Positions 34,052 through 41,859 of a stretch of 43,580 nt of DNA are shown here, piece after piece (the stretch's first letter is position 1; the number at the start of each line of letters is the position of its first letter). The DNA lies in contig JADGBS010000006.1 of the NCBI GenBank assembly GCA_015231325.1, positions 1-43,580 of the forward strand. Reading direction: 5' to 3'. Made by a program: the position numbers and the translations under genes. Source of the DNA: Oligoflexia bacterium (GTDB taxonomy: Bacteria; Bdellovibrionota; Bacteriovoracia; Bacteriovoracales; Bacteriovoracaceae). Below the pieces are notes generated by a model. The model ran no database searches. It saw only the letters and a program-made list of their open reading frames with translations, and had not been told where the DNA came from.

Positions 34052-34701
34052 AATCTCCCACCGTTTTTATTAATACTGTTACTGTTACCATTACCACTAC
34101 CATTACCATTACTACCTGAATAAATTCGCATAATATTTTTGCAGTAAGGACAAAGCGGTGCTCCATGCCGGTCCCACATAGGGGCTTCGGCATTGCCGCA
34201 GACTGGACAAATGTATTTAGCGCCATAGAAAAGTTGACTTAGCTCTAGACTATCCATCGTCACCATTTTTGTATTTTGCTCATGAGGGCAAGGAAATGTA
34301 GCATTTTGCCCACAGATAGGGCAATGAAAGATCTCTTTTTTATCAGTTTTTTCCATAGCAACATTACAGTGGGAACAAAGGGGAATGTATCCCTTACTTT
34401 CTCCAGGGCAGTAGGCCTTTGTCAAAGTATTAATCAGTGGTTTCTCCCTTAGAGCTGTAAGATTGGCATATACATGTTGTCGCAGCGTTTGCGCCACCCG
34501 AGTGTCCACTTTTAATTTTTTTCCCACATCTACTTCTTTATCCACGTTAATTTTTTTTTGGTTATTCAGAAAAATTAACGCAACTAGAGTAAATATGACC
34601 ACAAAAGCGATTGCAATTATGATAATTCCACGACCATCAGCGTCCACGTCTGCGTCTGCGCCCTCTGTGTTTTCTTGATCTTGGTCATTATAAACTAGCA
34701 T
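34048..34701 (-). CDS. Membrane-anchored protein with several zinc ribbons
   Basis: The 217-residue protein has an acidic head, one helix (about 24-45) and a soluble part with at least four CxxC pairs: CSHC, CPIC, CPVC and CPYC. The last two enclose an APMWDRHGAPL segment. The C terminus is a low-complexity Gly/Asn/Ser tail from tandem duplication. The neighbour at 34710 ends with the same two-CxxC unit and LPHFDQNGIPHC, so the two share a domain. I know of no function; metal binding or metal delivery next to the MamE/MamO genes is likely. Confidence 0.6.
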   Translation of the reverse strand: MLVYNDQDQENTEGADADVDADGRGIIIIAIAFVVIFTLVALIFLNNQKKINVDKEVDVGKKLKVDTRVAQTLRQHVYANLTALREKPLINTLTKAYCPGESKGYIPLCSHCNVAMEKTDKKEIFHCPICGQNATFPCPHEQNTKMVTMDSLELSQLFYGAKYICPVCGNAEAPMWDRHGAPLCPYCKNIMRIYSGSNGNGSGNGNSNSINKNGGRL

Positions 34702-34709
34702 AAACTACA

Positions 34710-35126
34710 CTACCGCGGACAATTGTTATTTGCACAGACCTGAACCGCCTCATTAACGTTCATCTGATTTATTTTCATTACCCCTCCACATTCAGTGCAG
34801 TGGGGAATTCCATTTTGATCAAAATGCGGAAGCCCGGTATGTCCACATTGCGAACAAACATATTGTCCTCCAGAAATAAACTGTCCTTGATTTTGATTCT
34901 GTGGGAAATTTTGTCCAGGTGCGATTACCCCTTGTTCTGCTGGCGCTGGCACTACGGCCGGCACTTGCGTTTGCATATTTGCTGCCAATGCCATACGTCC
35001 TGCTTGTTGCATAGTTGTCTTGAAAGAGGGACGAGGATTAAATTTAAAATAAACCAGAGTAGTGATTATAACAACTACAATCACTATCAAAATAGTATTG
35101 ATTAATTCTTTTTTCTTAGAGTCCAT
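34710..35126 (-). CDS. Membrane-anchored zinc-ribbon protein
   Basis: The 138-residue protein has one helix (about 9-26), a Pro/Gln-rich linker (PAVVPAPAEQ) and a zinc ribbon of two CxxC pairs (CSQC, CTEC) around LPHFDQNGIPH. Two more cysteines (CANNNC) end the protein. Its ribbon matches the last ribbon of the next protein (34048). The start overlaps the MamO-like gene by 11 bp. Confidence 0.6.
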   Translation of the reverse strand: MDSKKKELINTILIVIVVVIITTLVYFKFNPRPSFKTTMQQAGRMALAANMQTQVPAVVPAPAEQGVIAPGQNFPQNQNQGQFISGGQYVCSQCGHTGLPHFDQNGIPHCTECGGVMKINQMNVNEAVQVCANNNCPR

Positions 35127-36024
35127 TGAGCGATCCTTTAATAAATCTTTTTATATTATTGATTGGAATTGCAAAACCTATCCCCGAAAAAGTGGAATTT
35201 TCCGAGTAGATGGCGGCATTCACTCCGACTACCATTCCTTCAATATTGACTAATGGGCCACCGTTATTCCCCTTATTTATGATGACATCAGTTTGAATTA
35301 GATTTTTAAAAAGATTACCCTCAATTTTTACCTTCTGCCGGTTGCTGCTGATAATTCCCGAAGTCACAGTTTCAGCAAAACCATATGGACTACCGATAGC
35401 GTAGACGATATCGCCTACTTGAGAGGTAGTAGAATCTCCCAATGGGCATGCAAATATGTCCGTGAGGTTTTCTACCTGTAGCAATGCCAAATTTAAATCA
35501 TTGTCCAATTTCAAAATCTGCGCGTTAAAAACATTGGGTTTGCGCCGGAAAAATTTTACCTCAATTTTAGCGGAAGTAATCGCATCCTTAGTAGTTAAAA
35601 TAATTCCACGCTTATCAATAACAATACCCGAACTAGTCAGCTTGGTTCCTTCTTTATAAGGATCCAACATTTTAATATAATTATTACCACTAGGTTGCAA
35701 AATTTCATTTTGGTAACTGACCACCGTCACTACACATGGTCTGATGGACTTTATAATTTCTTTTAACGCCGATTGTCTTTGTTGTTCAACCGGGACCTCG
35801 CCGGCAGGCGCAGGTAATTTATTGAAGGACCCTGCTCCTGGTCCTGATCCTGACCATATTCCACCCCCCGCCGCCGCTGCCGCCCCCTGACTACGAAATA
35901 GCGAAGTATCTCTACGTGCCATAACATCCTGATAACGGCGATAAAAAATCACCGCCATCAATATCAGAATTAGTCCGATAACTATTCCAGCACTTACATA
36001 AGTAATATTTTTTTTATTGTCCAT
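35116..36024 (-). CDS. mamO: MamO-like trypsin-fold protein with a dead catalytic triad
   Basis: The 302-residue protein has one N-terminal helix (10-28), a Gly/Ala linker and an HtrA-type protease fold. Aligned by eye with the next gene, the triad is replaced at all three positions: His becomes D147, Asp becomes N178 and Ser becomes N254 (GNNGGP instead of GNSGG). The flanking fold motifs (IGSPYGF, GIGFAIPI) are kept. MamO is known as a pseudoprotease that supports biomineralisation, through metal binding and by activating MamE. Unlike Magnetospirillum MamO there is no TauE domain; a separate tauE gene lies at 28382. It overlaps the MamE-like gene by 11 bp. Confidence 0.75.
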   Translation of the reverse strand: MDNKKNITYVSAGIVIGLILILMAVIFYRRYQDVMARRDTSLFRSQGAAAAAGGGIWSGSGPGAGSFNKLPAPAGEVPVEQQRQSALKEIIKSIRPCVVTVVSYQNEILQPSGNNYIKMLDPYKEGTKLTSSGIVIDKRGIILTTKDAITSAKIEVKFFRRKPNVFNAQILKLDNDLNLALLQVENLTDIFACPLGDSTTSQVGDIVYAIGSPYGFAETVTSGIISSNRQKVKIEGNLFKNLIQTDVIINKGNNGGPLVNIEGMVVGVNAAIYSENSTFSGIGFAIPINNIKRFIKGSLNGL

Positions 36025-37291
36025 CTTTATTTTTTTGCGCTCTTTGTTCTTTTTCTTTTTCTTTTTCTTTTTCTTTTTCTTTTTTCAATTGTTTTTTTCG
36101 TAAGTCTCTATAAACTCCAATACAAGTTGCCATAATTATCAACAAAATTGCGGTGTACAAACTTAAGCGCTTTAGTGGGAGCTGATAATTTTTTCTTTTT
36201 TGCTCCTTTATATACTCTTTCATTGTGTCTGAAAGGCCTCCTGCGATTACCCCTCCTTTGAGAGTCATGGCATTTACAGCGATAACATCCCCAGGTTTTT
36301 TGTTCACAATCGTATGACATTTAGCACACACACCCATATAAGGATGAGGCATAGGATCTTGAGGCACTATGGGTGTTTTAAAGGCCAAATTATGACATTT
36401 GAGACAATCTCCTAAAAATTTATGAGGAACTGCAGACTTTAAATTTATAGTTTCTTTTTCAGTCACCTGTGCTTGTATCGGTGTCTGTGCCTGGGCCTGT
36501 GTCTGGGCCACTCGATTTGCCTTTGCGGCCTTATTTGCCCTCACGGCAGCAACGGGCAAATTATTTTTTACAAAAGTTTGTACTCTCTGGATAGGTATGG
36601 CAAAGCCTAATCCATTAAAGCTTTCATTGGTAGAAAAAATCGCGGTAGTAATTCCGATAACCTCTCCATTCATGTTTATAACTGCGCCTCCAGAATTCCC
36701 TGGATTGATCTTGGCATCGGTTTGGATCATATTCTTATATAGTGATCCAGCAATAGTGATCGTCCGGGCACCTCTACTAACAATGCCCTTAGTAACCGTG
36801 TGGTTAAATCCGTAGGGGTTACCAATTACAAAGATTTCTTCCCCTACCTCGGGCGCAAGCTTAGTATTGGAAAGCAAAGCAGGAATAAATCTTCCCAAAA
36901 ACTGCTCATCAATTTCTAACAACGCCAAATCATCAACCTTATGACTACTAATAACTTTTGCGGGAAAATAATTAACGACACCATTACCTAATATTCCCAC
37001 TTCCACTATGTCAAATCCGCTTATCACATGTGCGTTGGTGACTATATATCCACCAGGAGCAACAATCACCCCAGAACCAACTTTTTCCACACCACTGACT
37101 TTGCTACTGTATGCCTTAACATTCACAACTGAATATCTGGCCTTGGCAATTCCTTGCTTTTGCTTTTTTTGCAAAGAAAAGAGATAGCTACTAGGACCCT
37201 GGGCCACAACTACAACACACAAGGTAGCTGCCACTATCGTCGGTAGAATATAAAGTTTAAAAAAATTTAAAAATGTAAAACTCTTCACCAA
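36014..37291 (-). CDS. mamE: MamE-like HtrA protease with two magnetochromes and no PDZ
   Basis: The 425-residue protein has an N-terminal helix (12-30) and a trypsin-fold domain (about 48-245) with intact triad H88 (TNAHV), D121 (DDLALL) and S200 (GNSGG). Then come two magnetochrome motifs, CLKCH (296-300) and CAKCH (322-326), and a C-terminal helix (376-394). A cytoplasmic Lys/Glu tail from a 6-bp repeat (KEKEKE) ends it. In Magnetospirillum MamE carries two magnetochromes and two PDZ domains. Here the PDZ domains appear to be in the next gene, so MamE may be split. It probably processes magnetosome proteins in the lumen. Confidence 0.8.
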   Translation of the reverse strand: MVKSFTFLNFFKLYILPTIVAATLCVVVVAQGPSSYLFSLQKKQKQGIAKARYSVVNVKAYSSKVSGVEKVGSGVIVAPGGYIVTNAHVISGFDIVEVGILGNGVVNYFPAKVISSHKVDDLALLEIDEQFLGRFIPALLSNTKLAPEVGEEIFVIGNPYGFNHTVTKGIVSRGARTITIAGSLYKNMIQTDAKINPGNSGGAVINMNGEVIGITTAIFSTNESFNGLGFAIPIQRVQTFVKNNLPVAAVRANKAAKANRVAQTQAQAQTPIQAQVTEKETINLKSAVPHKFLGDCLKCHNLAFKTPIVPQDPMPHPYMGVCAKCHTIVNKKPGDVIAVNAMTLKGGVIAGGLSDTMKEYIKEQKRKNYQLPLKRLSLYTAILLIIMATCIGVYRDLRKKQLKKEKEKEKEKEKEQRAQKNKDGQ

Positions 37292-37294
37292 ACC

Positions 37295-38965
37295 TCAGTT
37301 ACTACGCAAAAGTTTACTACCCAAATACATGGTGATGGCATTATTTATATTCCCAAAAACTCCGGCATAAAGATCAATATTTTCTGTAGCAATTTGCCCT
37401 GCAGTATCTTTATCGACATTCCCCGCAATTAAGGCACCGGGATTACGATCAATTAAAAATTGCGCGACTACAAATTTTTTCTGAGCAAGATCGATCTTTC
37501 TTTGCGCGGGGTTAGTAACCGCCTCGAAGGTTCGGTTGTTCAAATCATAAACTATAAAGTAAGGCGCATCTTCTAGAGTAGGATAGACTTGTGAAAATAG
37601 GGTATCTCCATAGGAAGGAAGAACTATGTCTTTATATACATTTCCAACTTGGGTTGCTACTTGATAAAGATTACCTTTTTGACCAGAATTCATCGTAGGA
37701 TCTTTAGCAGGAGAAATAGAGATATAGAGATGTTTTCCCTCGCGAAGAACGTCCAACAATGCACCACTTACATCTGCAGTTGCTTGATTAAAGGCAGTAA
37801 GACCAGTAATCGGTCGTCCATTAATTCCAATAATTACGTCTCCAACCAACATTCCGGCTTCAGCAGCGGGACCTTTATTAACGGTGGCCACTGCCATTCC
37901 CTGAGTATTGGCGGGAAGATTTAGCTCTTCAATTTCAGCGGGAGAAAGTGGCTCCAACGACAATCCAATCCAAGAGGCCTCTGTTTCCACAGTTGCATCT
38001 GGTAATAACAAAGGTTTTTTTATTATCTTCGGCGGACTGCTCAAGGTAACATCCACGTTGAGATTTTGCCCTTTGCGGTAGACTGCAAGTGCTACTAAAT
38101 CTCCCACCTTTTTTTTGGCCAAAATTTTTTCTACATCATGAATGGTTCTAACTTCTCGTCCATTGATTCCAGTTATTACATCTCCCTGCCGAAAATTGGC
38201 CAACGCGGCAGGAGAATTATTTTCTACATCTCCGACAATTGCACCTTTATTGTTAGGGAGATTTAATTGCTGTTGCATCAAGGAATCAATATCTTGCAGA
38301 CCAAGACCCATCCATGCTAAATGTGGATCTCTTGCTTGCGCGACTGGTACTGCTCCTGCAGCTGCTTGTGCAGATACGCCCTTTGGCAATTCACCTGTTT
38401 GATAAAGTAGATCGATACTTCTCTCTCGCTTGTCTCGAATAAACTTAATGATATAACGGTTACCATTAACTAGATTATTTTCCGCCTCTTTAAAATCTTT
38501 GATATCATTAACTTCTTTTCCTGCTACCCGAAAAAGCACATCTTTTTTCTTTAACCCTGCAGTCTCCGCGACTCCCCCAGATACCAATGAGAGAATAACT
38601 ACTCCGTTTTTATTTTTTAATGCCAAGCTCTCCATGGTCAACTGATCGATATTCCCCACACTCATTGCCATTTTGCTCTTGGTTCCGAACACAAAGGCAT
38701 TAACCGCTTGTGCCTGCGCCGGTACGGGTGCTTGCACCCCTGCGCCTGCCGCTGCGCCTCCCTGAACTTCTATTTCTGGTAATTCTGGAGCACGCAAAGA
38801 CTCAGGAGTTCTTCCTGCCTGATTTAAAGAAATACGTTCACTTTTTCCCCAGCCAAAAATAAGGAAAAGAACCGCAACAGATATTAAAAACAGCAGAACA
38901 TAGACAAGAAAATTAATATCACTGCAAAGCTGTTTGGCACCTTTCCTCACTTTTGCTATACCCAT
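37295..38965 (-). CDS. Three-PDZ protein ending in a dinitrogenase FeMo-cofactor-like domain
   Basis: The 556-residue protein has one N-terminal helix (18-37), an Ala/Pro linker and three PDZ domains (about 100-187, 218-308, 332-418). The last about 105 residues (447-553) read like the NifX/NifB-type FeMo-cofactor domain: PSYGDTLFSQVYPTL, APYFIVYDL, TFEAVTNPA, then GALIAGNVDKDTAGQ. It ends four bases before the MamE-like gene and follows the MamP-like gene, which carries two such domains. In the FeMo-cofactor pathway this domain binds Fe-S cofactor precursors. In the magnetosome it may bind iron or an Fe-S cluster. No CXXCH is present. Confidence 0.75.
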   Translation of the reverse strand: MGIAKVRKGAKQLCSDINFLVYVLLFLISVAVLFLIFGWGKSERISLNQAGRTPESLRAPELPEIEVQGGAAAGAGVQAPVPAQAQAVNAFVFGTKSKMAMSVGNIDQLTMESLALKNKNGVVILSLVSGGVAETAGLKKKDVLFRVAGKEVNDIKDFKEAENNLVNGNRYIIKFIRDKRERSIDLLYQTGELPKGVSAQAAAGAVPVAQARDPHLAWMGLGLQDIDSLMQQQLNLPNNKGAIVGDVENNSPAALANFRQGDVITGINGREVRTIHDVEKILAKKKVGDLVALAVYRKGQNLNVDVTLSSPPKIIKKPLLLPDATVETEASWIGLSLEPLSPAEIEELNLPANTQGMAVATVNKGPAAEAGMLVGDVIIGINGRPITGLTAFNQATADVSGALLDVLREGKHLYISISPAKDPTMNSGQKGNLYQVATQVGNVYKDIVLPSYGDTLFSQVYPTLEDAPYFIVYDLNNRTFEAVTNPAQRKIDLAQKKFVVAQFLIDRNPGALIAGNVDKDTAGQIATENIDLYAGVFGNINNAITMYLGSKLLRSN

Positions 38966-39004
38966 TAGTGCTTACCTCTTAGTTGCCTCTTATAAATTAT
39001 AAAG

Positions 39005-40600
39005 TTACAAAGGATTTAGTTTATTGTTCTGAAATTGCAACACTGCATCTTCTACGCTTACATCTACGTTGCGATAGACAGCAACATTTAATTTTTTTAA
39101 TTCAATCAAAGTATCGGCGGCCACTCGGTTAGCAATTACTGCATCTACTTCATTATCTACCAGAAATTGCGCAATCGCCGCACCATCGGTTTTTCCGGTG
39201 CCAAACTCGGGATTAGTAATAACTTCATATTTATTGCGATCGAGTTCAACTTTGATAAAATAATGTGCTGTTTCAAATCCCCGACAGACGTTCGCTGCCG
39301 GATCGGGATGGTTAACAGGTATCGCTAGGACATTAATCTTATTGGTGGTCAAGGCAACTGGTTGTGCCCCCTCTTTTGCGATCAAATTACCTCTTTGGTA
39401 CAGTGCTATTGCATCGGAGTTTCGTCCAAAAACGCCACCAAAGACCTTTAAATCTGCCTGTTGCAAATTTAATAAATCAGATTCATTGATATTGCCAATA
39501 ATCACATTACCAACTCGTTGACTAATCACCCAGTTAGAAACCTCGCGATTAGGCATCCCTCGATAAGGATTTTTTACCGCAAAAAAAGTTCCTTGATTAG
39601 TATCATATACTATAAGATAAACAGCATTAACGAAGCTGTAAGACACCGGAGAATTTAAGTACGGACCTGCAGACATTATTCCCAATTTTTCAGTATTAGC
39701 AGTAGTGGATATTCCAACCTGGGTTAATTCAAACTTCAAATTTTTGCTTTTACGTTTATTTCTTAGCACTTGCACCGTTAAGCGATCGCCAATATTTTTA
39801 TCTGCAAGCGCCAACAACATTTCACCCACTTCATTTATTGGTTGATTATTAATCCCTTGAACAATATCTCCCTCTTGAAATCCTACAGTTGCAGCAAAGG
39901 AATTTCTCTCCACGTCATTAATCAACACGCCCGAAGTAACTGATAAACTGTACTGCTCGGCAAGAACACGAGTGACGGTGATACAATCGGCGCCCCAAAT
40001 ATTTTTACCAACGACAGTATTGATATAGGCAGCAGGTACGGCCTTAGCACTGGCGGTTACTTTATGGCATTTTTTGCAATCTCCCCAAAAAGGATGAATA
40101 AGCATAGCATTAGGTGCTATCGGTCCAGCAGGTATCGCCGGCTTTTTATCACCACCAACAACATTATGACATTTTAGACAGTCGATGCCATAATTAGGAT
40201 GTGGCATCTTGGCGCCAATAACAATAGGTATTGCTCCGGCCGCTGCTCTGTGAAATAGTCCTCTGCCGTTACCACCGCCAGTACCAGTTCCCATTCCACC
40301 ACCTTGGCCACCTCCACCACCGTGACCACCACCGCCCCCTCCTCTGGCATCATTATCGACGATTGTTTTATCTCTAGCTTTATCTCCAACCCGAGCGTCC
40401 CCGGCGCCTGCCCCGCCGGCACGGCCATCGTTATCCCGTCCTCCTCGACCCATGCCAAAGAGTCCTTCGCCATTGAAACCTTGTTTCGCCTCAATATGGA
40501 TAGTCCAAACGATTACTGCAAAAAGCAGCAGAAAAATAATCACCACTATCGGTTTAAACTGTTTCATACAGAAATCTTGGTCATACTTTGTATTTGCCAC
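39005..40600 (-). CDS. MamP-like magnetochrome/PDZ protein with two FeMo-cofactor-like domains
   Basis: The 531-residue protein has an N-terminal helix (16-34), a long Gly/Asp/Arg linker, two magnetochrome motifs, CLKCH (141-145) and CKKCH (175-179), and one PDZ domain (205-295). Two C-terminal domains follow, resembling the dinitrogenase FeMo-cofactor family (about 305-405 and 422-528). MamP of Magnetospirillum is helix-PDZ-two magnetochromes and acts as an iron oxidase/electron carrier, so the core matches with PDZ and haem order reversed. The twin cofactor-like ends are unlike any MamP I know. It is the second gene after mamB and probably faces the magnetosome lumen. Confidence 0.75.
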   Translation of the reverse strand: MANTKYDQDFCMKQFKPIVVIIFLLLFAVIVWTIHIEAKQGFNGEGLFGMGRGGRDNDGRAGGAGAGDARVGDKARDKTIVDNDARGGGGGGHGGGGGQGGGMGTGTGGGNGRGLFHRAAAGAIPIVIGAKMPHPNYGIDCLKCHNVVGGDKKPAIPAGPIAPNAMLIHPFWGDCKKCHKVTASAKAVPAAYINTVVGKNIWGADCITVTRVLAEQYSLSVTSGVLINDVERNSFAATVGFQEGDIVQGINNQPINEVGEMLLALADKNIGDRLTVQVLRNKRKSKNLKFELTQVGISTTANTEKLGIMSAGPYLNSPVSYSFVNAVYLIVYDTNQGTFFAVKNPYRGMPNREVSNWVISQRVGNVIIGNINESDLLNLQQADLKVFGGVFGRNSDAIALYQRGNLIAKEGAQPVALTTNKINVLAIPVNHPDPAANVCRGFETAHYFIKVELDRNKYEVITNPEFGTGKTDGAAIAQFLVDNEVDAVIANRVAADTLIELKKLNVAVYRNVDVSVEDAVLQFQNNKLNPL

Positions 40601-40619
40601 TGTCTGAAACCCTCACGTT

Positions 40620-41486
40620 TTATTGTGTTGAAAAGTAGAATGTAATTTCGCCTGGTCTTCCGATTTTTTCCCTGATTCCTTTTTTTATCTGCTCTTTGAT
40701 AGCGTCCAGATTTTCCAAAAGTGAATTAGGTGCCACAATACTTTCGATTTCTACACTAATTTCTTGACCAATTTCTCTGGTGCGTAATTTTTTTACTTTT
40801 AGTTCTGTAAATTTGGCCATTTCTTCAAGAATCATTTTTTGATCTTCCGCTGGCAGCGGACAATCCATCAAACTTTTTACCGATTGATAGATCATGGTTG
40901 CACAAATGTTAAAAATAAAAAAACTAACAACCAGTGCTGCCAAAGGGTCAAAAAAATGAAACCCCAATTTCGAACCAACAATTCCAATCAAAACTGCCAG
41001 CGATGACCACACCTCTGCTCTTTTTTCATGCGCATTGGCAATCATTGAAGGGCTTGATAACTGATTACCGGCACAAATGCTCTGGCGATACATCAGTTCG
41101 TTAGCGGCCAAAGAGATCAGTGCTCCAATAATCGTTACCATATCTGGATTAACTGGATGGCGATTAAAAATTGCATGAATAGCATCAATCAAGATATAGA
41201 TGCCAACGAAAAAAAGTAAGGTATAAATTATACAGGCAGCAACATATTCAAATTTACCATGACCATAAGGGTACTTTTCATTTGCGTTTTTTTTCGCAAT
41301 CTTTAGTCCCAAGAGCATCGTCATCGAACCGGTTACATCGCCGAATGAATGGATGCCATCGGCAAATAGCGCCTTACTCCCTCCAACAACCCCAAGATAT
41401 ACCTTAACCAGGGCAATAAAGCTATTGCCCCCAACATTGATCCAACCCAGGGAGTTGATACACTTATCACATGCCTTATGTTTCAT
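40620..41486 (-). CDS. mamB: MamB iron transporter (CDF family)
   Basis: The 288-residue protein starts with a CxxC-bearing head, then six helices and a cytoplasmic metal-sensing domain. It matches Magnetospirillum MamB closely at NELMYR, ICxGN, SPxxIANA and SLMD. In helix 2 the ligands are H46 and D50. In helix 5 the usual DxxxD is ExxxE (E154, E158), a plausible but unusual iron site. MamB imports ferrous iron into the vesicle and nucleates magnetosome formation. It is followed by the magnetochrome genes and preceded by a 44-residue gene. A second, altered CDF is at 32767. Confidence 0.9.
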   Translation of the reverse strand: MKHKACDKCINSLGWINVGGNSFIALVKVYLGVVGGSKALFADGIHSFGDVTGSMTMLLGLKIAKKNANEKYPYGHGKFEYVAACIIYTLLFFVGIYILIDAIHAIFNRHPVNPDMVTIIGALISLAANELMYRQSICAGNQLSSPSMIANAHEKRAEVWSSLAVLIGIVGSKLGFHFFDPLAALVVSFFIFNICATMIYQSVKSLMDCPLPAEDQKMILEEMAKFTELKVKKLRTREIGQEISVEIESIVAPNSLLENLDAIKEQIKKGIREKIGRPGEITFYFSTQ

Positions 41487-41534
41487 AAAGATTCTATACG
41501 CTTAATCTATACACTTAATATATGCGCTTACCGG

Positions 41535-41669
41535 TTATGTTCTATCGTGATCTCTACTTCTGGCCTTTTCAATCTTCTCGTTTTCGATTTCCTTTTCCAA
41601 TTTGGAAATTCGCAGATAAAGAAAACCTCCGCCAATCACCACGATTAAAAGCATAAACAACGCCATCAT
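41535..41669 (-). CDS. 44-residue single-helix membrane peptide at the operon front
   Basis: From ATG 41669 to the stop at 41535 the frame encodes 44 residues. One hydrophobic helix (residues 3-18, with GGG near the end) is followed by a charged stretch (YLRISKLEKEIENEKIEKAR) that could form a helix. An AAAGGGG Shine-Dalgarno stands seven bases before the start. It is the first open frame on this strand, 48 bp before mamB, so it is likely the first gene of the main operon. The size resembles small magnetosome proteins; no family is recognised. Confidence 0.55.
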   Translation of the reverse strand: MMALFMLLIVVIGGGFLYLRISKLEKEIENEKIEKARSRDHDRT

Positions 41670-41752
41670 AAAAATCCCCTTTTTACATCCATTGATACCG
41701 CTTCATATCGCTTATCCAAATGCTGTTTTACATTGTTAGCACATAAAAAATT

Positions 41753-41798
41753 ATTTTTCGAGAAAAAATCTAAAGAAAAAATTTGCTAGACTCTTTAG
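41753..41798. promoter_or_regulatory. Inverted repeats in the divergent control region
   Basis: Between the 44-residue gene (minus) and the DtxR-type gene (plus), CTAAAGA (41770-41776) pairs with TCTTTAG (41792-41798). Just before it, ATTTTT (41753-41758) pairs with AAAAAT. A TTGCTA (41783-41788) lies between the arms as a possible -35. The region of about 190 bp must hold the promoters of both the main magnetosome operon and the regulator, and the element is a candidate DtxR-type operator. Confidence 0.4.
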
Positions 41799-41859
41799 CG
41801 TTTATCGTCTTAATATGGGCCAATAGAATATTAGAATGTGATTTTGGAGGGATCTGTAA

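Noticed and set aside
40174..40494. Overlapping frame inside the MamP-like gene
   Set aside because: It is a shadow of the Gly-rich linker and the haem region in another frame.
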